Positions 49,301-61,000 of a stretch of 64,000 nt of DNA are shown in pieces (within the stretch, counting starts at the first letter, position 1; each line of letters starts with the position of its first letter). The notes below the pieces were generated by a model that worked only from the letters and a program-made list of their open reading frames with translations, did no database searches and was not told where the DNA came from. The position numbers were made by a program, and so were the translations under genes. Location: NCBI GenBank assembly GCA_016858145.1, contig JAEHOE010000051.1, forward strand, positions 558,001 to 622,000, written 5' to 3'. This DNA is from Edaphochlamys debaryana. Taxonomy: Eukaryota > Chlorophyta > Chlorophyceae > Chlamydomonadales.

Positions 49301-52300
49301 AGCCCTCATCTGGCTTCCCCAAAGCCCCCGTCACCGCCACAGCCGCCCTCCCCAGTTGCGACACCTCCCTCACCACCCCGCCCTCCGAGCCCTCCTCTGG
49401 CTTCCCCAAAGCCCCCGTCACCGCCACAGCCGCCCTCCACAGTTGCGACACCTCCCTCACCACCCCGCCCTCCGAGCCCTCCTCTGGCTTCCCCAAAGCC
49501 CCCGTCACCGCCACAGCCGCCCTCCCCAGTTGCGACACCTCCCTCACCACCCCGCCCTCCGAGCCCTCCTCTGGCTTCCCCAAAGCCCCCGTCACCGCCA
49601 CAGCCGCCCTCCCCAGTGGCGCCGCCTCCCTCACCACCCCGCCCTCCGAGCCCTCCTCTGGTCTCTCCTAAGCCCCCGTCACCGCCAAAGCCGCCCTCCC
49701 CAGTGGCGCCGCCTCCCTCACCACCCCGCCCTCCGAGCCCACCTATGCCTCTGGCTTCTCCAAAGCCCCCGTCACCGCCAAAGCCGCCCTCTCCAGTGGC
49801 GCTTTCTCCCTCCCCGCCATCGACCCAGCCTCCACGCCCGCCCTCTCCGCCGCTCCCGCCCCCGAGGCCCTCTCCCATTCCCCCCAACCCAGCTCCTCCC
49901 TCCAACACCTCCCTACCTCCTCGGCCGCCCAGCCCCCCGGTGTCTCGGCCCCCACTCCCTCCGGCTCCCAGCCCCCAGCCCCCAATGCCACGCCCGCCTA
50001 GCCCCCAGCCCTCCAGCCCACGCCCTCCCAGTCCTTCTCCTCCACTACCAAGACCTCCTTCACCCCCAGGCAAGCGGCCGACAAGCATGCGCATATGGAC
50101 AGATTGAGGTATTGTAGTACAAGCACGATGCGGCCGACAAGCATGCATGCATGGACAGATTGAGGTATTGTAGTACAAGAACGATACCCTGAACAAACAC
50201 CGTCGTCTGTCCCAACGCCGCAGCCAACTGCACCTCCATCTCTGGGTTCAGTTTCCTTCAAGGAGTGGATGCGCCCTACCTCGATGTGGGCTACGTCAAC
50301 CCTGCTGTGGGCGGCGTTGCGGCAGTGGGGCAGGCCTGCGCAGCCCAATGCAACTGCATGGTGAGTCCACCAAGCGCAAGATGAATGCAGCATGTCGGTG
50401 GGGTTCTACTGGTGGTCTGCGTGCTGTCTTACTCCGCCCGCAATGACCCTCGGTTCCGTACCACACTTGTCCCTTACCACGTCTAATTCCGCTCACCCCA
50501 CCCTCCGCTACCCCGCCCCCTTTCGTTCCCCAGGGTTTCAACACAAACGGATGTAGGTTGGGGACGGGGCTTCATTCTCCGTTTGCACGTGCAACAAGGA
50601 TTTGATGCTTCTCCGTACGCACGTACAACCTGGTTTGCATCAAGCGCGGTCCATAGATTTTTGAACTAACTTGTGTGAATGCCCTCTACCTACCATCCTG
50701 CTCCCGCAGGGTACGTACGCTTCGCCGCAGAGCAAGCGGGGGGTGGTTATCATGGATAGGCGCTATGAAGTGCCGTACCGACCGTACCCACTGGCTGCAC
50801 CGAGGGTCGTGCGCGCGTACGCATGCTATAGGGTACCCGTACTTTGATTTGGTAGTTCAGGTTTACACATTGCTTTGAGCGTCGGTTCGTAAGTGATAGG
50901 TTTCTCTTGGTTCGTTACCACAGGCTCAAGAATAACACGGCCGCTTCCGTCCTTGAAACGGAGCCTCTTTTCCCTGGATCATGTCAGGGACTCTACACCC
51001 GCATCGCCGCTTGCAGACCGCTACCCCCAGCGCCGTCTCCGCGGCCCCCCAGCCCACAGCCCTCCAGCCCACGGCCTCCCGCCCCGCGCCCTCCTGCCCC
51101 CCCGCCAATCTCTTTCTCAAGCAAGTGCCTTCGGGCGGTGCTGAAGCCTTCCACTTTATTTGCTGTCGCCATACGATCCCTTAGGCCGGAGTGCAATTGT
51201 ATCATTAACCTATCACAAACATCATCCTTTCTACCCCACCCCATGCGCGCAGGCGCTCCCCTGACCATACCGGCAGCTTCTGCGGGCTGCAGCCGTACAA
51301 ACCGGACGGCGCTCTGCTCCGAGCGTTGTGGGCTGGCGCCTCCCCAAGATGGAACGGTTGATGCGTGTAGCGGTGAGTCGGGCACCTTGCTTTTAGGCCC
51401 ATTAAACACGATTGTTGACCCTACCCGCCGGGACTGTCCCCAGTCCTTGATTGAGCGCCCGCCGGCGCCTAATTATCTTCCGGCGCCTACCTCCCAACTC
51501 CCCAAATAAACAGGCCTGGCCTCTCCCAGCGGAGCCTACTACCTCCAGCTGCACAGCAACGGCAGCCTCGGGCTCTACCAGACGGCCACACAAGCGCCCA
51601 TCTGGCTCTTGCACTTGCCCAGCAGCCTTACCCCGGTCGCAAACCCAGCCTTCGCTCTCACACCTGACGGTTACTGGGAGTGAGTGGAGCCAAGCAGATG
51701 GCTTTCCCTACTTCTTCTGCTTGTAGAGCTACTAATCGTACGCTCATTCAACAACGCGCTCGTCCTCAGGATGTACGGCACCCCACCGGGATTTGTGTAC
51801 GACATCTCTTTGTTCCGCTCCGTCTACGAAACCTCCATGAATGCTTCGCTGGCGGCCGGCCAGCTTAGGTGGTTCGGAGGCAACGCCGGACCAACTTATG
51901 GGCCGTATTCACTCCGTGTGACAGATGGGGGCATGGTCTTGATGGAAAACGGCTACAACGTCTCTACGTGGGAGGCGTGGGGAGCTCCCGGATACGATGG
52001 TACGTATGCAAATAATAGTGAGGGTCTAAGTGCATGTGTGATGGTTTGGGCATAGGTCCTTTGCAACAAGGCTAATAGTTCCCTGTATTCCGGTATCGAT
52101 CCCTGCTGTCCTCATGTGCGCAGTGGGCCCTCTGTCAGTCAACTTAGGGCTGGGGCAGGTGTGCCCCACCGGTGTGGCAGGCGCCTCAGATCGGCAATTG
52201 GGCTGCGGTCGGCGCTGCGCCCTCTTCGCTGGAGCGAGTGACAACATTGACGACGGCTGCAATCGCCTGTGGTCACCTAGCCGTACGGCGTACCTTGTTG

Positions 52301-53503
52301 TGAACTACAACGGGACGATGCAAGTGGTCCTGAGTAGCACTGGTGCGGCAATCATGACGGTCGGCAAGGGGCTGGTGTTTCCCGACAAGGTGTGGCTCCT
52401 GCTCGACCCCATTGGCACCCTGAGCCTCTACGGGGCCGGCTTCGTGTTTGCGCACAAGATCACGTAAGCGGCCGGCCGGGGCGGGAGCAGGGCCTAGCTA
52501 CGGGAGGGTATGCAATTTGATCCCGTAGCCGGGGGAAGCAGGGCGAGTTGGAGGTAGGTCAGAATGAAGTAAGCAGGTAGAGAGGCAAGCTAGAAGAGAG
52601 CAAGCTGGGCAAAGGGCTTGCGGGTACAACGCATGCCTTGCCCTGTACATTGAATGTCTAACCCCCCTGCCGTAGCTCATCAGTCACAGTTTATCCACCC
52701 TACCGCTCCAACCCCCTGGCCAGGTGGAGCTCCAATTCGAGCGGCATCTCGTACCCAAGCCAACAGGTAGGGGCAGCAGACGTCATCACCGGACGTTCTC
52801 AGTCAATGTCAAGTTGTTACTAGCTTAGCCGCATGGGCCACCTCACCTGAAACACAACCTTGATTCCGGTCTGCTTTATTTCCCAGGGCTCTTCCAATCA
52901 ACCCTTTACACTCACCCTCCAAGACAACGGGAGGCTGCAGCTGAGAAACAAGCTGGGCAATGTAGCGTGGGAGTCGTTTGCGTCCGCAGGTAAGAGAAGC
53001 AGCAGGGCGCTCCGCCGGAGTGGGTTCCGCGGTGCGGAGTACCCGCTTTGGTCCATGCTTGCAACCGCCCCTCAATTTGCATGCGACTTGTTCAATCCTG
53101 ATGAGAAGGCTGCCCCACCTGGAACACATGTGGTGTATGCCCACAAACCTGACCCTCAAACTACTCAAACCCCCCTCTCGCTCCCCGTTGTACTCCTGCT
53201 GCAGGGAAGGATGCCACCGCTGGCGCCGGGGGGGCCGTCTCACCCGGGGGAGAAGATCCTGGTGGCACAGAGGGCGCCGTATCAGCGGGCGAGACGCCTG
53301 ACCAACCCCTGACAGCCGAGGACGCCACCTCGACTGCGGAGGCAAACATTGGCACCGAGGGTGCCAGCAGCCGCCCAAGTATTGCTGCCATCGTCGGCGG
53401 CAGCATAGGCGCTGCAGCATGTCTGGCGGCCGTTGGGGTTGGAGCGCTTATCTGGCGTGGCAGGGCCAGGGCGCGTGACTGGGCGCGTGTTGCCCCCGCG
53501 TAG
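43367..53503 (+). CDS. Multi-domain bulb-lectin-like, hydroxyproline-rich surface glycoprotein with C-terminal membrane anchor (copy 1)
   Basis: Exons: 43367-43451, 43743-43901, 44495-44817, 45108-45342, 45601-45796, 45872-45967, 46183-46316, about 46675-46706, 46876-47008, 47179-47280, 47417-47495, 47692-47764, 47851-47957, 48041-48059, 48195-48614, 48792-50069, 50224-50360, 50534-50552, 50710 (one base, proposed), 50924-51120, 51253-51372, 51514-51679, 51770-51999, 52124-52463, 52676-52766, 52887-52989, 53205-53503. A signal peptide ([17 protein letters not shown]) comes first. Cys-rich modules alternate with B-lectin-like strands ([50 protein letters not shown]). The canonical mannose-binding QxDxNxVxY is not intact, so sugar specificity is unknown. 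A 425-residue SPP/PPSP rod follows, then a PAN/apple-like segment (NCTSISGF to CNCMGFNTNGW), a second Pro-rich stretch and three more lectin-like modules. It ends with a membrane helix [20 protein letters not shown] and a short basic tail. It should sit in the plasma membrane facing the wall. Exon 8 leaves the frame unresolved by one base. Confidence 0.8.
49204..49818 (+). repeat. 87-bp coding minisatellite (29-residue SPP unit), about 7 copies
   Basis: Units start at 49204, 49291, 49378, 49465, 49552, 49639 and 49726, exactly 87 bp apart. Each encodes two runs, [18 protein letters not shown] and [11 protein letters not shown]. Copies differ at only a few bases (TCATCT for TCCTCT in the second; VAPP for VATP in later ones; two extra residues in the last). 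The near identity points to recent unequal exchange. The SPP motifs are expected sites of prolyl hydroxylation and arabinosylation. Confidence 0.92.
50074..50185 (+). repeat. 56-bp tandem duplication in an intron of the lectin gene
   Basis: Two adjacent 56-bp copies, 50074-50129 and 50130-50185, begin GCGGCCGACAAGCATGC and end GTAGTACAAG[C/A]ACGAT. They differ at only a few positions. The first copy overlaps the start of the intron just after the GC donor at 50070. Confidence 0.92.
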
Positions 53504-56026
53504 ACTCGACGCAGCAGCTCAGAACTGCGGAGCTAGTGGGAGACTGCATGTACATGCTAGAGCCGCAGTCGGTGGGCGGGCCCTCAGAATGCTGGATGCT
53601 GGTTGGAAGCAGCGGTGGTCACCCCTGGTTGGATGTAGTAGTTGTGCGCCTGCTCAGTCAGCTGCTTCATCTGGAGCGATCTACCTTTGGTGTCCACGCT
53701 CCTTTGGCGTCTATCTGTCGCTCGCGCGGCCTGAGTACCCCCAGCCATCCATCATGTATCGTTTTGAAGCATCTTTTCCTTGGCTGCGCACCTCATGCGT
53801 ATCCTGGATGGCTTGATTGGGCATGGGCCCCAGCAGCTACGGGGTGGAAAACCGGTGATAGATCCGTCCGTGGTCAAGGAACGTTTAGGGTCTCAGTTCG
53901 CCATCGGCTCTTCATTCCATGCATTCATGTGTTCCCTTGCGCATTTATGATCAACCGCCACGTACGATACTTGCATGCGTGCTGCGCAATGGAAGGTCTG
54001 GAATCAGGACACTAATTACTTGGCAAGTCTCCTGTTTATTATGTGTACCCAACAGGCAAGCCTGCTCCTCTTCTTTCTGCTTCATCTGTGTTTCCGCCAT
54101 TCGCATTTGTTGCCCTCGTGGACCCGCTGTCAGGCATGGTTGATGGATGGCAAGCCTCAGGCTGGATAGGCTGGAGAGGTACCTCCTAGGCAAGGCACGC
54201 CGACCTGCCTCCGTCCCTCCTTGCTGTGCCTCTCTCAATTGTGTGTGCGGCTGAATCCATCATTTGAGCTTATCCGAACTGGTGGGGTGGGCGAACGAAC
54301 TGGCTGGTTTATCTGCGTTAGAGGCTGAGCACGAATGAATGGGTTTCACGTTGTTCCCCCCAAGGCTGCTAGCCGCCGCCTCCAGCGTTTGGCCTCCTGA
54401 GACCTGTCGGCAGCGTTGCCGCGAAGGCGGGGAGGCTAGGGGAGGCGCGCAGGGGTAGTCAGCGCGTGCCTTCAACCACGGGCTTGATGCTGCCCCGCCA
54501 ATTTCACGCTTGCTTGACACTGCTGTGCTTGCCCAGGCCATAGTTTCCTAAGCATCAGCGCGGCACTTGAGGTTGAGGTAGTTTAGGCCTCCTCGCTACG
54601 GACCAAGTCCAGCCAGATGCTGCTGCTGTACGTATCTACGGATACAGACTATTACCTCTCTGTTGTTGTTGTTACACGGACAAGGGCATCAGCCGTGAAC
54701 TCCCATACGGGCCGTGGGCCAAAGGAACGTGTGTCCAGTGAGGCAAGAACAAGTGGTTCATCAGGCTGTGACCGCCTGACCGCCCGACCCAACAGCCGGT
54801 TCACTGCAGGGGTCACCTGCAGTTAAGAGACCAGAACTGTACCTCATTACATCTATAGCCTAGCTGCTTTCTTCCGGGGGCCGTTGATTCGCGCGCCATC
54901 TCCAAGCTGCTGCCGAGCGGGTTGCGCTTGTGGGACGCGGGCGCCCCCGGGGCATGGCTGGCTGTTGGCTAGCTAGGCAGCAGGGGTACGCCCTGGGGCT
55001 GAGCCACAGAATAACCCAAACGCCGTGCTGGAGCAATGGGTCCTGAGTCGGAATACCGGGCCAGGTCGGGGCGGCATCAGCTGCAGATGGATTCCTCGTG
55101 GCCGCACAGGGTGGGGTGAAACGTGCCGGCCCAGGGCATTTCCCCCGCGCGCGGTTGATGTATGCCCCCTATCCCCCCTGCGAGATACGACTTGTCCCCC
55201 CCCCGAGCCATGGTAAGCACACCCTAAGCCGTACACTCTTGTAAGCACGGCCGCACGTGACAGAGGGTAACGCCCACCCGCCCGGGCGCAAGCGGCAGTG
55301 GCCTGGAAGCAGCAGCCCTTGCTGCCTGCAGAGGCCCCACCCGTCCGTGTCGTCGCCACATACACACACGGTTGGTGCCACACCTCCCCCCTCTCGCCGA
55401 CCAACGGGAGGCGCAGACTCAGCCGACCGCAGGGAGCTCCGAGAACTTTGTGCGCCCCTATGCGAGACACCCCGGTATCTGGGACCCTAGCAGCCCCTCG
55501 CAGCTACCCTAGCAGGACCCTAGCAGGGCCCTGCTAGGCCTGCTATCCCAGCAGCCTAGCTGCTACCCTCCCAGCTACGCGCCCGGCAACGACCAACCGG
55601 GCCAACCGAATGTGGCTATCGTGGCAGGTACCCTGACTGATACCCTCGCACCCTCGCAACCCCAAACGCCCTCGGCAACGCCGTGTCTCAGCTTGCGGCA
55701 GACCCAACAAGCAAAGGGTCACCAGAAGTGTGTGCCTGCGCTGCCGCGCTGAGAAGTTTCACCGCGACGTCCATCACAATCGACTCCGCCTGGTAGCGGT
55801 GAACGTCGGCCTCTCTAGAACTGCTCTTGCCTATGCAGTGGGAGTATACTGATGCTGCGCGAGTGCCGTCCTGACGTGCATCATGAGACCCCCCGATTTG
55901 CGATTGGGCGACTTTTCTGCCACCTGAAGGCGCGATAAGTTATTCTTGGTAATACCTTACAAGACAGCTATCACTAGGAAACATTCTCTTAAAATAAACG
56001 CGCGACAATTGACACCTCCGAACTCC

Positions 56027-56054
56027 CCTCGGGGGGGTGAGTACCCCCCCGAGG
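56027..56054. repeat. Perfect 12-bp inverted repeat (hairpin)
   Basis: CCTCGGGGGGGT (56027-56038), a 4-base spacer GAGT, then ACCCCCCCGAGG (56043-56054). It could form a very stable hairpin in DNA or RNA. It lies in intergenic DNA with no adjacent gene, so a termination or processing role is only a possibility. Confidence 0.9.
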
Positions 56055-57553
56055 TCGCTATTCGTTGTGCCTGCGTGCCTGTGAGCTTGTTGCCTGACAC
56101 CAATGTTGAATCGGCAGCTCACAAAGTGCGAAGTGCGGTCGAAGCGAGGGCGAGGACGCAATGCAGCCGACGCCTGAGGGACTCGTGTTGGCTGCTGCGC
56201 GCCAGCTGAGGTGCCAGCGGAGGTGCGAGCTGCTGGGCGCCAGCGGAGGTGCCAAATGAGGTGGGAGTGGGGGTCGCACACTGAGCACTCGGCACGCGTC
56301 GGCACGCTGGCCCAGCGCAGCACCCGCCATGCCTCGGCACTCGGCACTCCGCACTCTGCCCCTCTCCCCACACCAGTGCGCAGCAGGAGAACAGCACGTG
56401 GGGAGTGGAGGAGTGAGGGTCTTGGGATGCGCTCTGCCTGACCCCCAAACCTAACCCTTGCCATCGTCCTGTGCTGCACCCCACCCACCGTACAGCACTT
56501 GAGACGCCTCTGCACTCAACCCTCCTCAGCCTCGGCCCCCTTCCCCGCATCAGTGCGCAAGATGACAACATCCCGCAGGTGCGCAGGGGATAAGAGGGGA
56601 TAAGATTATGTACCGGCATAAGATTAAGGTGATGGGGAAACGCCTTGCGTCACCCCCACCCCGAAGCCCCAACCCCCTGCCACCGTCCCTGGCTACAGGA
56701 GCCCACCGTCACCCGCCGCTCCCAACGTTCCCGGCATAACAACGACCAGCGGTTGCCCAGGTGCGATGGGAGCCTTGAGGCCACGACCCCTTACGGATTG
56801 CCCTTTGTGGTGTCTGCTCCAAGCAAGGTCAGCCTCAGTTGGTTACCGCTCACAGACAAGAGCTTGGTCCTTACATCGCCTTCTTGCCCCCTGCTGTATG
56901 GTCTCAGGGCAGCAAGCCTTCGGTGCGGGGCGCCTTGGTCCTGCAATCCTGGTGGCCGCGGAGTTGGATCTGATCGTCTGCGCAGTCGCCACTGCATTTG
57001 TTTGCCGCACTTCCAGGCCGCAGACATATGTGAAGCCCGCTTGGCGGGCAGTTGCGTCTTGTGGGGCCGGGGGCTTAGGTCGGGGAGGACAGGGTGGGTG
57101 GGTGGTTAAGGTGCGAAAAGCAGGTATGGGAGGGGGCGGCGCAAGGGTGGCTTTGGGTGCTTGTGTGGTATGGGACAGGACCCTTGAAGCGGAGGAAGTC
57201 GTGTGCGTGTGCGTGCGTGGATGGATGGTGTCATGGGGCCAAGGACAGGCCCATTGGTTGAAGCAGGATGGACTTACGCAGAAGGGGCTGCAGTATGCGC
57301 TGGTTCTATGGCTGCCATTAGATAATGCTGCTGTTGTGCGTGTTGCGCCCCCTCCCTTCTAATTGGGCCTCCTGGCTGGATGGATGGAAGGACGGAGAGG
57401 TGGAAGCGGGTCATGGGGCCAAGAGCCAGGCATGTAACGGCTGATGTGCGCCCACCAGAGCACCAGAAACAGGCCCCCGTAGCCCGCCCGGATGCGCCCG
57501 CCCAAGATGGTAGCTGATAGGGTAGCTGTCAGCCTAGCAGCCTCGCTGCTAAC

Positions 57554-57642
57554 CTGATACCTAGCTGCTAGCCTGATACCTATCTGCGACTTTCTGCTAA
57601 GGCTACCCTCGCAGGTCGGATAGCCTAGCTGCTAGGTATCAG
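57554..57642. repeat. Imperfect 21-bp inverted repeat / fold-back
   Basis: The left arm CTGATACCTAGCTGCTAGCC + T (57554-57574) pairs with the right arm AGCCTAGCTGCTAGGTATCA + G (57622-57642) with about two mismatches, around a 47-bp loop. Short CTGATACCTA and TAGCTGCTA words recur around it. It may be the remnant of a small fold-back element. Confidence 0.75.
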
Positions 57643-57907
57643 ATACCCCCCTTCTCGCATAGGGCGCGAGGGGGGGGCCTGAACAGTGAGTGCTGCACAG
57701 TAAGTCTGCCTCATGTGAGGATGTTTCCTCCAGCCTTACGGCTCCCATCCACCCCATCAGTGTAATCTCTCGCTCTCTCACTCGGCTCCATCCTCAGGAC
57801 AGACGACTGCCCCGCCCTGACTGCCGCGTTTCGAGGACAGTACGTACGTGCCTTCGGGCTTGAAGACGTGCCCTACGCCACACACTGACATACGCCACAC
57901 ATTCATT

Positions 57908-57924
57908 TGACCTTTGACCTTGAC
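57908..57924 (+). promoter_or_regulatory. Conserved upstream motif of the lectin gene pair (copy 2)
   Basis: TGACCTTTGACCTTGAC is identical to the motif at 43193, 162 bp before the ATG at 58086. Flanks differ apart from a downstream GCAAACAC, so the motif is more conserved than its surroundings. Confidence 0.5.
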
Positions 57925-58085
57925 ATGCACTCTTGCAAACACTTTGATCTCAAGCGCAAGCGACGTCTGAGAGCGACCATTGAGAGTGAAAAGTTCACAC
58001 CGGCCTTCGAACACTAACCGGCCGCGTACCAGTGAGCATAGGCTACAGTTTACATAGTGGGACAGCGCAGGCGCTGGCCGCGCGT

Positions 58086-61000
58086 ATGCGGCAGCAAAAG
58101 ATGCCGCACCCTCGTCGCACGAGTTGTCGCGCGGCTTGGGCGCTTCTGGTCGCCTTAATACACATAGCTTCGACTGTCGGGGGTGAGTTGTCTTAACCTC
58201 GTCGCTCCTTCGGGCCACGTGCACACATGTCCGCCGACCTGACATTGCCTTATAGCGGCCGTTTCCTGCTCGGGGACGGCACAAGACAATGCGTCTTACT
58301 GTCACTAGGCCCTGGCAGCAGCGCGGCGCGACGAAACCATGTCAGCTGCACGGCCCGCAACCCGGCGCTACGTACCCCGCCGGCAACCTCGGCGCCTCCG
58401 TCCCCCCCGCCCGACTGTCGGCTGCTGTGCAAGTTCTCGGCCACACTTTTCATTTTTCTGATTCCCCTTTCCGCGTGCCTCAGGTGTTGCCATCCTGCGC
58501 CTCGAGCCTGGCCAGGAGTGTGTGCCCGGCTCCAACACAAACTGCTCCACAGTGCGGTGTGGCCTGGTTGAGACCGCAAGCGTTATGTCGGCCAGTTCCG
58601 TCGGTTACAACGCAAGCTTAACATGGGATAACTGCTCAAGTAAGGCACTTCGAAGCCCTGCTTCCATTCGAAAAGAAGGTGTCAAGTGGACCTAGACGCA
58701 ATGGGGTTTCTGTCCTGTGCGTTCGCCGGACACTAGGGGAGAATGCTTATGGATGGAGCCGGCGGAGTCCAGCCGTTGATTGGGCAGCACATGGACTGCG
58801 TACTGTGCTAGTAGCACAGTGCCGCATGTGCTAGTTTGTGTTACAGAGCGCTACTGAACTGGGCTGACAATGGGCCGGCAAAACAAGCACTCCGTGCACA
58901 TGACCCAGCCATGCATGTGGTTGGTGTTGCCAGACCCACCTAGTCTGAGAACCAGCCTTCTCATCCCGCACAGAAGTTGGGGTTTGCTCACAATCCTCTT
59001 CCTCGCATCCAGTGCTCATAGTGTCGCGCCGTTCCCTCCATGCCCCGCACTCAGGTCTTGTCTCCGAAAATAGCCAGGCCCGCTTTGGCTTTTACAAGTC
59101 CACGACGCTTGCCAACACCAATGAGACGTTGGGTCTTGAGTGGAGGGAGCAGATCAACACAACGGGCAGATCAACACAACTGTACACATACCGGCAGTTG
59201 GTTGCGAGTGAACCGGCGCACACCTATGCGCTTACACTGATGAACGATGGAGCGCTGACAGTGTGGAACCAAACCCAGACCTCATCGTTCGGGTCTGTGG
59301 CTACGTTGAGAAACCAAACACTCCAGGGCATCTTTGGAGGAGCAACGCGGGCGCCGTTCACTCTGGTGCGTGGGCGGCGGTTGCATGTTTGATAGTACCC
59401 TGAGCGCGCGTGTGCAGGGCGGGGCGCCTGGGCGCGCAGGGCGACATGCGCCAATAACGAAAGGCGTAAGAGATGGTTGGCTCTGAAGTACTGGGCCGCG
59501 GTATATGCACGTGGTTGAGTCCCAGCTAGCACAAGCAAGCGCAGGGGCAGGCGGGCATGGCAGGCAGGTAGCGTAGCTGGCTGAACTAACCTGCCTGCCT
59601 CGCTCGTCAGCTTAGTAGTAATGAGCTCAGTATGTAGCTCATTATGCTTGCACGTGCTACGCATGCTTGCTGACAGATCATGCCGCTTAGCGTTTGTCCC
59701 CCTGCTTCTGTTCCGCTGCCTGCTGTACGCAGAGCCTGTACAACAGCGGCTGGCTGCAGACGACCAATGGCTTCGGAGGAGTGGTCTTCTACAAGGGCCC
59801 TGCGCGTATTTCAAGGTACTTACAGCCGTATTCTTGGAACTCTGGTGACCAAGACGCGCTTACCACGCTTATCAGCGAAGGCAGCACGCAGCTGGATGCC
59901 TGCCCCAACTCACCTGAAGGTGTCTGCCGGGAGGACGGCCAGAGTCTGGAAGCTCCACGGTGTGGTCTGGCCGCGGGGACGAACGGTAAGCAAGCAAAGA
60001 GGGGCCCGGGAGTGATGGTAAATGTGCGTGAGCCTAAACAGAAACATGCTTTGCTCTCTATCTAGCTTAGGGTCGGGAAAACCACCTACCTGGCTGAACG
60101 CCCGGGGGCTGGGGGCAGCAGGGTTCCGCTCCGCTAGGGTGCAAGGGGAGTGTCGCCCATCGAATGGAGGGATTACTCCTGTACTAGTGCTAGCACGGTT
60201 ATGTTTACACTCCTGCTTCTCCTTACCGTACATGCTGGTAGTCACCGAGCACCTCCGGAAACGAGACATTTCGGGACACTCTCGCGCACCCCTTCACAAG
60301 TTTTGGAGCGAGCTGTCTCACTCAGCCGCCCAAAGCTCTGTGCACTCCGACCGGTTGGCACTGCGCGTGCTCAGAAGGCTGTTGCTATGGGATACTGCTG
60401 AGGGCGTGGAGAGGCGCCAAGGGGGCCGCCGTGCAGGCGAGGCACGAACCGGAACGAACGTTTGACACTTCCGCGCAGCCCCTGGACGTAACTTGGCACA
60501 CCGCCGCGCCCCCCCTCCCACTTGAAGCGCGACAGCTCACATTCTGTCCAAATGGTTGATTCTTCATGCGCATCGACAGCGGCAAGTTACATACGGCATG
60601 TGTGGTGTTTCATGATAGTCAGACTTCCAATTTTATCATTTCCACCCCCCACCCCCTCACCCCCAACCCCCAGGTGACGGCAACGAGTGGTGCAACTGGC
60701 TCTGGTCGTCCGACCTGCGCGCCTACCTGGTCCTGCGCCAGGACGGGAACCTGGCGGCCTATCGGTGCGCGGACGGCTGCAGAATCAAGACCCTGCTGTG
60801 GTACACAGACCACGGCGTCGCCAACGTCAGCAAGGCTTTCCTCCGGATAAGCACCAACGGCACATTCAGGCAAGCACGCGACTCTGGATGGCTACTAAAC
60901 AGCTGATGGGGGTTCGGACAGCATATAACAGGCTCAGACAGGTTCTGTCCGGACCTGTTAGGGGCCTTGCAGCCCCTGCCAGCGCTGCTGGCGCTTGCGG

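Larger units (their letters stand above)
53504..58085. other. Intergenic region between the two lectin genes
   Basis: 4.6 kb with no supported gene; the frames here lack domains and splice-consistent exons. It holds the 3' UTR of copy 1, repeats of CTAGCAG-type words (55485-55570), a GCCAGCGGAGGTGC repeat cluster (56200-56260), two inverted repeats, and the promoter of copy 2. It could contain degraded mobile-element sequence, but no terminal repeats with target-site duplications were recognised. Confidence 0.5.

Noticed and set aside
49204..49818. CRISPR-like regularly spaced repeats
   Set aside because: The 87-bp units are directly adjacent with no unique spacers, are protein-coding, and lie in a eukaryotic gene.
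48780..50117. 445-codon plus-strand frame, His/Arg/Pro-rich
   Set aside because: It is an alternative frame of the extensin rod. The SPP frame joins upstream and downstream exons in phase and this one does not.
49306..50196. Gly-rich minus-strand open frame (296 codons)
   Set aside because: It is the complement of the SPP-coding minisatellite; it has no signal peptide, and the plus strand fits the gene model with matching splice sites.
53504..58085. Possible transposon in the spacer
   Set aside because: No transposase or reverse-transcriptase-like frame and no terminal repeats with target-site duplication could be seen.
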